Positions 13,041 to 22,425 of a stretch of DNA of 64,000 nucleotides are shown in pieces; the first letter of the stretch is position 1, and each line of letters starts with the position of its first letter. The notes below the pieces were generated by a model. That model saw only the letters and a list, made by a program, of their open reading frames with translations. It had not been told where the DNA came from and made no database searches. The stretch comes from Straminergon stramineum (taxonomy: Eukaryota > Streptophyta > Bryopsida > Hypnales > Calliergonaceae), in the NCBI GenBank assembly GCA_963920665.1, contig OY987264.1, positions 21,866,906 through 21,930,905 on the forward strand, in the 5' to 3' direction. Both the position numbers and the translations under genes were made by a program.

Positions 13041-16000
13041 ATGCCCGTGTTTCTGCTGGACTTGCTTCAAAACTTCCCGGCTATGGCGCTGGCTGCCTGC
13101 TGCACCGCAGCGCTGCCGATCACTGACACCGCCACCTCGTCCCTTCGCTCGACTCTCTCCGGATCCCCTTTGCGAAGAAGATGGAGTGCTCGCAGTCGAA
13201 CAGCTCCTTCAAGAAAAACAGATCCAATTGCTTCCCTTCCTGTGCGTTTGATGCGACTCTCCCTGTCCAAGCCATTCAATTTGAGTTTCTTCCAATTTTT
13301 TGAAGTATTCGAAGTTCCTATTGTTTGCAAGTCTCGTGATGGGTGTGAATTGGAACAGGGTAGTAATGCAGGTGCGGAATTGCAATCACGAAGAAGTGTG
13401 GTGCAGACGGGAGGTACATTAGGGTTTCTGGCCGTGTTGGGGCGCCTTCCAGCAGTGGCTGAAGAAGATGGGGAATTCAATTCCACATCAGTGTCCGGAA
13501 GTAGTACTGCCACGGAAAGTAAATCTAAAAAGGCTCGGGTGGATACGGAGTCGTGGTATCGGTATCGAGGCGAAGGGTTTAGGATGACCATTCCGCCAGA
13601 TTATATTGACCTTGTGGAGTATGATGTGAGTCCCTTTGAAACTGGTTCCTGATTTGAATTCTCAAGTTGCTTGTATAGCGCGCCTCTGGTTGATTTAGTT
13701 TTTATTAGTTTAGTTTTGTTCTTGCTCTTGTTTGTGGAACACATTGAAAATTTGAATCCAATGGCGAAAAGAGAGACAAGATCAGACCGCTGGTTGGATT
13801 TTAACGTGGTTTAGGGTTATTGGTTATTGGTTCCAGGATAGTGGAACTTCGTTGTATGGGGAGCGTGCGAAGGAGAAGCCTTTCGCAGCTCGTTTCACAT
13901 CACCTGACAGGCATGTTCCAGCTTGCGACATTTTTATAGCACCAATTAATTGTTTCATTTTCTGGAGAGAACCCGGATGTACTTACTCTTGTGTCCAGTG
14001 ATTGGGATTCTTCGATTGTTTCTATTAATTTGATGAACTTTTATCTCATTTTTGACAATCCCCGCTTCCTGATTTCTGTACAGAAAGGCGGTACTGAGCG
14101 TAGTCGTACGCAATGGGTCTCAACTGAAGCTGTCGTTTTTGCAGGTATGTCCCTTGTTGTCGTTTGCCATATCCTGTTTCATCCTCAATCCAAGTAGATT
14201 CAGGCTTTTATGGTAACCGCACCTAAAAGTGATACTTAAAGCATAGTTAGCGTTGTGAAATGGCCGATCTTTAATATACATTCTTGTTAGGAAAGCCAAG
14301 AGGATTCCAATTCGCCAAAGATTACATTAATTGGATACCGTATGTAATAGTTATAAATATTCAAAGTTTCACTGGTCGATGACCTAAAACTGACATGATA
14401 TCTTTTGGAAAGGTAGTGCAAGATGTCAGGGTGTCGCATTCAGGTAGTTGTCTCAATTAGGTACCTCTACTTTATTCATGGCTTTCATAATTTGATGAAG
14501 ACTTTACATGCTGATGTATCTCAGACACAAGACATCACGGAGTTCGGATCTTTGGAAGAGGCAGCCAAAGTGTTTGTTCCCGGTACGTGATGACTTCCTT
14601 TTACCAGGAAGTCGAATTCTTCTCAGGTAGACCGGTTTTCATTTCGTGAATTCCTTTGGCGTCTGAATAACTCCATTTGCCTGTGATCAATCGTACACTA
14701 CCTATAACCTTAAACCCTAAACCTATTTGCAACCCATTTGCTAATTGGTTATCGGTTTAGTAGGGCCTTCATGACCCTTGCCTTTCTTGTCTGTTGTTCT
14801 ACTTTACTTATAGGATAAGTTTTTAGAGACTTCAGACTACCTAAGTCTTAAACTCCATCCAAGGCTTCTCGAGGGCCTTATAACAGCTGGTGGGAAAAGT
14901 CACTTGAAGGAACTAGGTAGTAGGAACTAACCGCATGTGCATTAAAATGAAAATTGCAGCTGGATCCAAAATCGTGGCCGCTGCTGCTCTTAAACCCACA
15001 GATTCCAGGGTTCTCAGGTACTCCGCATTTGTTCATGCCTTATATTTTGATACTTAGATTATGTACATCAAATCTATGACTGAATTTTAGAAATTAGGTC
15101 TGAATATTGACTGTTGGTTGTTGATTGTCTCAAGGACGTATTACCTGTATGAGTTTCTTGCAAAGGACGACAAGCGGGTGGTCATTTCTGCAGCTGCTGC
15201 AGGAGGAAGAGTACGTGATGTCCTTGTCTTTAACTAAACATTCTGCAACCCATGTGCTGCGTTTCTGCATCTAGAAGCCAACGAACCTCATTTAGCCCAC
15301 GTAGGATCACAGGAACGATAGTGATTGTGTCCTTAGTTGAAGGATTGAACTGCCAAATCCGCTTGCACCAACCAAGTAAAAGCAATTAGCTAACTTGAAA
15401 GCCTAACTTCCCATCAGTTACCTTGCAAGTGCAGCACCACAGAAATAAGTCATTTAATTTCCAACTAGCTATTGTGCCCCGATTAGCACCCCGATTAACA
15501 AATTTGGCTCTCCTTGGTTGGCGTGGGCGGACGCCTTAGGCCATCATGGATGGCTTAGCGGTGGCACCAGTTGATTTTAGACCATGTGAAAAATGGCTTC
15601 ATGCCGCTTTGGAAAGAAATGGTGAACAATAAGGTAACTTCACCTACAATCATCTGAATAAATCTTGTGGCACCATGGGGGTGCTAGAGAAAATGATGAA
15701 AAACTCTTCCACATTCGCAAAGGCTTATGGGGATGCAAGTGATTGCATAAATTTGGGAGGCACAGTAAATCAGTAATAAATCTTCAAATGTGAAGGTTAT
15801 AGGAGGGTACAAATGTAACCTGGATGACCAATTCCACTCTAGTGTCACCTTTCTATTACTCTCCATTCTGGGTACTATGTAGTTTCTAGTTTTCATCCCA
15901 TTTTTCGTTTGGGTCGATTTTTTAGGTGTACTTGACTCGGGTCTTTTTCAAGCGGATTCTGTGATAGATACAACAAACCAGAAAGAGGCATAGATATGCT

Positions 16001-16140
16001 ATCTTACAAATGATATGCATGCCTAACGCTTTTTGCGGGTTTTGCAGGTGTTTGTATTTGGGGCAATGGCACCGAACTCAAGATGGAAGGATTTAGGGGG
16101 CACAATGCGATCAGCTGCCGTCAATTTTGCACTTATTTAA
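13041..16140 (+). CDS. PsbP-domain protein, thylakoid lumen
   Basis: Nuclear-encoded chloroplast protein of the PsbP-domain (PPD/PPL) family, associated with photosystem function or assembly in the thylakoid lumen. Seven exons fit phase: 13041-13625, 13837-13910, 14084-14144, 14525-14582, 14960-15017, 15135-15210, 16048-16140, giving 334 aa. A second ATG at 13083 begins MALAACC in a stronger context and may be the true start. The N terminus is Ser/Arg-rich like a transit peptide. A twin arginine (SRRSVV, near 116), a hydrophobic stretch and AVA (near 137) look like a Tat-type lumenal signal. The PsbP fold runs from WYRYRGEGF through DITEFGSLEEAAKVFVP to the C terminus. Intron 2 needs a GC donor, and exon 1 may hide a 90-nt in-frame intron at 13242-13331. 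The exact paralog cannot be named. Confidence 0.87.
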
Positions 16141-16390
16141 TAAACAATTTTGTTTTTGGTACATTCTCCCGGCCAGCCACTTCCCTGCAAGCTTAGTAGA
16201 GATCAGTCACTTAGAAAGCTCCTGATTTTCTCAACTGATGTGTTTGTGATGCAAATTGTATAATAATTTTTAATGCCATGTGTAATTTGTTATCATACCA
16301 AACAATATTGGTGTAAACGTTATAGTTCATTTTCTGCATTTCCATGTTTTGTACTTGAGGTGCTAATTTGTATGTAATCACCAGTTGGAG
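16141..16390 (+). other. 3' flank of the PsbP-domain gene
   Basis: Probable 3' UTR and downstream flank, AT-rich. No terminator-like structure was identified. Confidence 0.4.
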
Positions 16391-17115
16391 TCATTCCCCA
16401 AAAAATGCTAAGTTGAACGAGAACTCAAATGTGATCAAGAAAAAGATTTTGCATGTGATCAATGTGGACCAAAGAAGGGTTATTATAAAACCAAACTACC
16501 TCATGACTTTTCAAATAGACTACTTCTACTTTAGAGCCAAATTGTCCCATATGCAATGGTATTCCAAAAATTAGAGAAATAGAAGTTGAAAAATTAGAAG
16601 AAAGTAGATTGTAGACATGAAAGATTTATTGTTGTTTTGACACACACCAAAGTTGAATAAGAATTCAAATGCAGTCTATAGAAAGAATTGGCGTGTGATG
16701 AATGTGGGCCTTAGAGAGGTTTTAAAGGGTAGGAGTTACAAATCAAATTGCACTATATATTCCTTTTTCAAATAACTCTTATGCAAAGCCGAATTGTTCC
16801 ATGGGTAATGATATTTTCAAAATAGAAGAAATAAAAGTTGAAAATTAGATACAAAGAGATTGTTCACAAGGAGGAGTTATTGTCATTCCAAAAACAATAA
16901 ATGAAACTACAATGCAAATACAATTTCTAAATTGAATTGACATGTATTCAATGTGGTCTAAAGAGGGGTCACAAAATGAGACACCTTGTGACTTATTAAA
17001 TACTTGTATGCAACCCAATTGGTTGTTGCAGGCATATCACATTTTGCAAAATGATATTCTACAAGATGAAAAAATAAAGCTAAAATTCGATCAAAGAATC
17101 CATAACATAAGTAAA
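16390..17115. repeat. Tandem repeat, ~245 bp unit, three copies
   Basis: The core 'gtgatcaatgtgg' or a variant recurs near 16456, 16698 and 16945, so the period is about 245 bp. Shared flanking phrases include a 'ttgaa..agaactcaaatg' block before the core and a 'caaattgtcccat..gcaatg' block after it. A fourth, detached piece lies at about 18540-18640. Read in one frame, each core gives Cys-x2-Cys followed by a Lys/Arg-Gly stretch, suggestive of a zinc-knuckle relic, but no unit is an intact coding region. Confidence 0.7.
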
Positions 17116-18690
17116 AGGCAAGGTCAATACTTCTAACCAAGTATTTATTTGTTTCCAAAAAATAAAATTTGGCTCAATCTAAAAATAGAAATTCCTTGCA
17201 ATTTTTTTTCACTTGGCAACAAAATTATTTTGAAAAAATATTTTTTGAATTTTTTAGGCATCTATTTTTAAAATTCTTTTCCACCAAACTTGCCATATAT
17301 CTAGATTAGTCATTTGAAATAAACAATAAAATGAACTGTAAATGAAAAAGATTTCAAATACAATTTATAAAAAAAAATTACATCTAATCACTACTAGTGT
17401 GCCATGTGATGTTGCCACAATGCAATAAAATAAAATGGAAAATAATTTTCTAATTTTTTAATTCATAAAAACTTCAAAATTCAATATCTTTTCTTTTGTG
17501 AGTGAAAATTCAATGTAATAAAATCCTTGCACCCCCCTCATTATAAGCTTTTTAATGAAATCCAAATCGTGATTGGAGTACATACAATCGAAAAGATTTC
17601 ATCGTAACAAACTAAACTAAACAAATAACCTCATTTAAGGTATAGACTATAGTGCCTTGTGCCGTTGCCACAACATAATAAAATAAAAGTAAGAGTAATT
17701 TTCTAGTTCGATATTTTTTTTGCTATAGTTGGAATGACTCAAAACAAAGTCCATGCACCCTTCCTGGTAGAGAGCTTTCTAATGCTACCAAGAACGTGAC
17801 TAGGGTACACATGGATCCAAAGATCTCACCACAACAAACAAACAAAATAAATACTCCTTTTGTCTCGAAATAAATCCAAAATTTCAAAATATACTTGTCT
17901 CAAATTAAATTCAAAATTAGCTCTGCACAACTTGATGGAGAACAACTGAAGCTAGTTCAAACACCCTAAAGCAAAAGCATCTATTGATACTACACTCTAA
18001 AGACTAAATTGCAATTTGATCCTTGCAAAGGGAATGGAAAATGCAACCTCTAACCAACCGTAGGCAAAGAATTCAACCCACAATTGTACAAAACCCGCTA
18101 CTAACAAATCTCTTGTTGAGAAATTCCTAAAGTTGAATCACAGGACATTGTCGGTGTTTAATAAATAGGACATCAATAGATGTGATGCACCAATATTGTT
18201 TAGAGAACAATCAAAATTATTACCATTGGAGTAGTTCCGAAAGAGCAAAAATTTATTGATTTCAAAACTTGTTTTCAACAAGCATTGCTTTGTTGTTGAC
18301 TCCATTTCTTCATGCATAGTGGGGTTTAATAGAAGTTACAAAATTTAAGTGATCTCTTGATAATAGGAGTAGCTCATGCACAAATCTAGGCATTTCCAAG
18401 AAACCCTAGATTTATTTTGAGACAGAGGAAGTAGTCTCATTTAATGTATGGAATAGGCTAAAGGAATTTCAAAGGGGAATTACACTTGAGAATGGGAATA
18501 GATAGATTCTATGTCCAACAAAAAATTTGAATCCCCACAAAGACCCCAAAAATTGAACAAGAATTCAAATGCAATCGGCAACACCAAATTAGCATGTGAT
18601 CAATGTGCCCAAAGAGGGGCTTCCAATGGGGGCTTCCCAATAAACCCCGAAAATCTGGAGTAAATAGATCCCCTGCCGCAGTCACACTCA
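17116..18690. other. AT-rich spacer
   Basis: No gene supported. At 17390-17420 and 17645-17690 a phrase of the form 'agtgcc(a)tgtg..gttgccacaa' followed by AATAAAATAAAA is repeated, so the segment is again made of old repeats. About 18540-18640 is a partial copy of the ~245 bp repeat next door, and it abuts the GC-rich start of the MEKK gene region. Confidence 0.5.
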
Positions 18691-18765
18691 ACGGCAGAAC
18701 TCGTGCGCACCCTCTCCCCAACGACGACGACAATGACGACAACGACGAACGACGACAGAGACGAA

Positions 18766-18773
18766 TGACGTCA
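18766..18773. promoter_or_regulatory. TGACGTCA palindrome, candidate bZIP/TGA site
   Basis: A perfect TGACGTCA palindrome, the CRE/TGA-type core bound by plant bZIP factors, sits in the ACG-rich tract upstream of the MEKK gene. A further GACGTC core follows within about 60 bases. Because the tract is rich in ACG words, chance occurrence is possible. Confidence 0.35.
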
Positions 18774-19439
18774 ACGGCGAACGACAACGGTGACGAACGT
18801 CGTCAACGACGAACGACGACTTCGACGACGTCAACGACAGTTGAACGGAAAAAAATAAGGCGACGGAAGCAGCGTCGCAAGCAAACGCGGACTCTCTCTC
18901 CTCAGGGCGTCGGCCACCACCAGTGACGCCCAGCCTGTCTTCCTTGAACGCCGTGCACACACTCACCAGCCAGTCCCCCCAAGCAAAAGGAGCTTCAAGC
19001 ATTTTTTTCTTTCTCAGTATTCCCAAGCCCGCAAGGAACCCATCTCGGGGGCCAAGCTTGCAGCACTCATCGCCCTCTGTCTTTTCCATTCTTTTTCCGA
19101 TCGTTTATTAGATCCTCAGAGGAGCCGGAACTGTCTTCCCTTTGGAGCTTTCGTCGTGCGCGTTTCGTGGGCCGAGGGTTTCTCTTTTCTCGCGGTAAGG
19201 GTTTGCGCTTCCGCTGTTGAGAGAACTCGCTCGCTTCTTCGCCGCGTGTGTGATGGTTTCCTTTTTACTTGTTCCTTCCTTCCCTTCTGGTAGAGCCCTC
19301 GTGAGTGTTGTCTCGTGGGTTTTTTTTTGGATTTTGGATTTTGGGTTGGGGAGGATCAAGATTCCGAGATTCGGTGCTTTCTTACTTTCTTTCTTTCTTT
19401 CGTTCGTTCCTTATTCTCGTATGGCGTAGGGTTGAATTT

Positions 19440-20345
19440 CTTTGGAATCTTGGCATGCAATGGAGATACAGGTGTGCAGTTAGATTAGATGGAGAGGTTG
19501 TTTTCGTGTCGCTGCCGGGCCTGTTTTGCGGTGTGCAGAGGTTCGCCGCGAGTTAGGAATTCTTTAGGTTAGTTGGAACGGTATCGTATTGGCATTTTAG
19601 TTCGGTGCTTGTTGGAGGCTGAAGTTCGTGTGAGATTGGAATGCGCAGGCTTGTGAAATTTTTCTTTTTTTCTTTTTCTTTTTTTTTGAAATCTAGGAAT
19701 TTTGGAGTTGGTACTCAATAGGTGAATGATGGATGGATTAGATAGCAATGGAGCAACAGATTTTGATATAGATGGGAGCGTAGTTTGCGTCACACTGTGG
19801 AACTATTGTTTGTGGTGTGCATTTTTCCCATTGGAGCTCTGGTGCCGTGACCTGAGATTCTTCAAGTAGTTTGAAATAGTGTTTTATATACATATCGGTT
19901 TTTAGTTTTAGGCGGCTAAGTTAGTGTGAGATTGAAATGAGCAGGTTTCAGGGAGTACAGTGTTTTTGTCCTCCCGACTTTTAGGAATCTATCAATAAGT
20001 ATTGAGATCGACAGAAGAAATGGTAGAGGATCTTGACATGCAATGGAGGAATAGGTTTTTGCGTAGATGGCGACCTACTGTTCTTGTAAGTGAGCTTATG
20101 TGCCTGAAAATGGGCCAACTGGCGGGGTGTGTGAGTTCTTTCCTGTGGAACTTTGGAGCCACGGACACGAATTGTATGATTAGTTCGAATGGTATCCTAT
20201 TGACATTTAATTATTTTCTTGTTGGAGGCTTTGTCAGTGTGACATTGAAATGAGCAGATTAAGGGAATATGCTTTCCCCCCCGGCATGACCTTTAGAAGT
20301 CCTCGGCTAACTATCAGTTAACACTAATATTGACAGAAGAAATAC
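19440..20345 (+). repeat. Threefold ~300 bp tandem repeat in the MEKK leader
   Basis: The phrase 'gtgtgagattg(g/a)aatg' followed by GCAGG recurs near 19629 and 19931, with a variant near 20237 (spacings about 302 and 306). A second marker, CAATGGAG followed by a 'taga(t)tggga/c' word, recurs near 19455, 19747 and 20041. Copies are diverged, with boundaries near 19440, 19736, 20034 and 20345. All lie between the presumed promoter and the coding start, so they would be in the leader exon or its intron. Confidence 0.65.
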
Positions 20346-22425
20346 TTTATCCTCCCTGATGAAGCCAATCAAGTCAATTACCGGTATATTTTAGTTGGAT
20401 TCGAATTATTTCCCTCCCGAACCTTAGGCCCGAATCCTTAAGGCTGACCAATTTAGTTATCATTCAGAGAGCGTTAGGGTTGTATACTCAATTTATGGAA
20501 GTCGTCAGTTGACAAAGATGGAAGAATTCTGGAAATTTCTCCAGGAAAAAGCCCCTTCTTCGAGAGTCCTACGTGAAAAAATTTGTTGCGTCGGAGTCTA
20601 AATTGTCAGGTCACCTCGTAGTACAATTTATGCTCTCATCTAGTCTACCGTGTAGTTTCGTCCCATTTGTTGATCCAAATGATTGGTGTGTCAAATTTGA
20701 CGATACAGTTTAGACTAATCGTCCACATGGCAGGTGCAGGAACATATTGTTGGTAGCAGATGTTCGCTATTTGACTGACGGACTCAAAGAGTTCGATCAT
20801 CACAGTAAGGTGGATGAGAAAGCAGGACATGTTTTACGTGATGCAGAGGTGAAGTACTGATTCGAATGTGGAGAACATAGAAATTTCAAGTGTTGCCATG
20901 GTTGTTTTCAAACATGCTATCGTGATTCTGCCAAAGTGACTGACGGCACGGGCGGAGATGATTCAAGGTGAGGATGCTGTGTATGGCATATTGCGTTGCT
21001 GCTATTTACATAGATTGCAGCATGCGACATCTCGTTGTATACATGGTGATGTGGAAGTGCGCTTCTTGCTTGTCAGAGTGTCTGCTTCTGCTGTGCCATT
21101 CATTGACATCTAGAAGTACTTCACATTGTGAACAGCATTGATGCCTTCTCATGTCCTCCAATTCAACATCAAGTGGTGTTTCCTGTCTAGAGGTACTGAT
21201 TAGCATACTTTTGTGTACAGGGTATTCGAAGGCGCTGAAGGATGATTAGAACGATTCTCATGCAAGCACGTAGATGGCATGTCTAACGTTGCAGACACAG
21301 ATGAGCAAGGCTATTGCTTGCCTCTATCACAAGTGCCTGCTTTTTCTGGGGATTCTACAGCCTGGACGTACGTTTTTTTTAACTCTTTGGCTAGGTCACA
21401 GTATTTCAATGAATATTTTCCATGAATTTGGGGGTCACATAGCAATTGAAGTTGAATTGCTTGCTTTTGTTACCTACTGTAGTTTCGTAGCTTTTGATAC
21501 TATTTTCCTACTGATTAACATGGTTTGAGTCAAGTTTTATTTTCATGATAATGCTTGTCTGTGATTAAGTGAAGAGACTAAAATGAATGTTGTATCATCT
21601 GTATATTTTTGTTGCTTTTGGAGGTTTGAGCCATGATCTGTAAATGTCATGAAAAAATTTGTTTTGTAGGTATGAGTTTTTGGACCCCATGAGAGTGACT
21701 GTTATAATTCAGCATTTGCTCTTCGGAGCTCATTTCTTTTGGACTGTAGTTTTGGAAAATTAGTCGGGTTCATTATCTCGTTCTTTTACGTGCAGTGTGG
21801 ACGAAAAGATGTTGTTGGCGGCTTAAATGATCCTGGCGTGGATAAATTTGTTGTAAGTACCTCGGATCATCTCATCTGCAATATCTGGGAACTTAATACG
21901 AAAAGTCTCTTCATCCCGTATACTTCACCTCTCGGTCTCCTGACATTGAACATTCAAGTGATTGTGTCAGTCTTCGAATATAGTAAATAATATTTACCTC
22001 AATTTACCTATTTTAGAATAATTTTGTCGTCTCGACAGAAAATAATTCCTGAAAATATCTTCGGTTGAGGAGTGCTTCTGCATAGACGAGATCTTCACAT
22101 ATTTGGTAGATACTGGACCTGGTTCTTTGTTTTACAGCACAGGAGGTTACACGGGCTACCGCTGAATGACTTTTTTTATGTGAAATTCACAAATTTAAAG
22201 AGGGCATCAGGTCTACTGTAAGGTCGAGATTCGGGATATTTGCTACTCGGGAATGTTGCATTTCCCGTGGCTGGAAGTAGGAGATTTTCTTTTATACTGC
22301 CGTAAGAAAGAGAAGCAAGTTGTGTATTGAGTGGCAGTTATGTTGGCTTTCTACAACTCTGGATTGACATGAGTTTCTGCTGTATGCGAACGCAGTAGCG
22401 CGTCACTGAAGCTGAAGTAGGGAGG

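Larger units (their letters stand above)
18690..22425 (+). promoter_or_regulatory. Promoter and long 5' leader of the MEKK1-type gene
   Basis: A GC-rich island starts near 18700 with a CGA/ACG trinucleotide-rich tract (18718-18840). Genic composition then continues to the coding start without any coding frame I can support. A candidate 3' splice site (AACGCAG, ending at 22396) precedes the start codon by 29 bases, which suggests that most of this span is 5' UTR exon plus intron. Inside lies a threefold ~300 bp repeat (19440-20345). The open frames at 18603-18926 and 18688-19089 come from the trinucleotide tract. Confidence 0.55.

Noticed and set aside
14700..14735. Telomere-like AAACCCTAAACC in an intron
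   Set aside because: Only one and a half repeat units are present; at most a telobox word, too short to call an interstitial telomere.
18603..19089. Open frames of 107 (+) and 133 (-) codons
   Set aside because: Both follow from the CGA/ACG tract; the translations are runs of Asp/Asn/Arg or Arg/Val without domain content.
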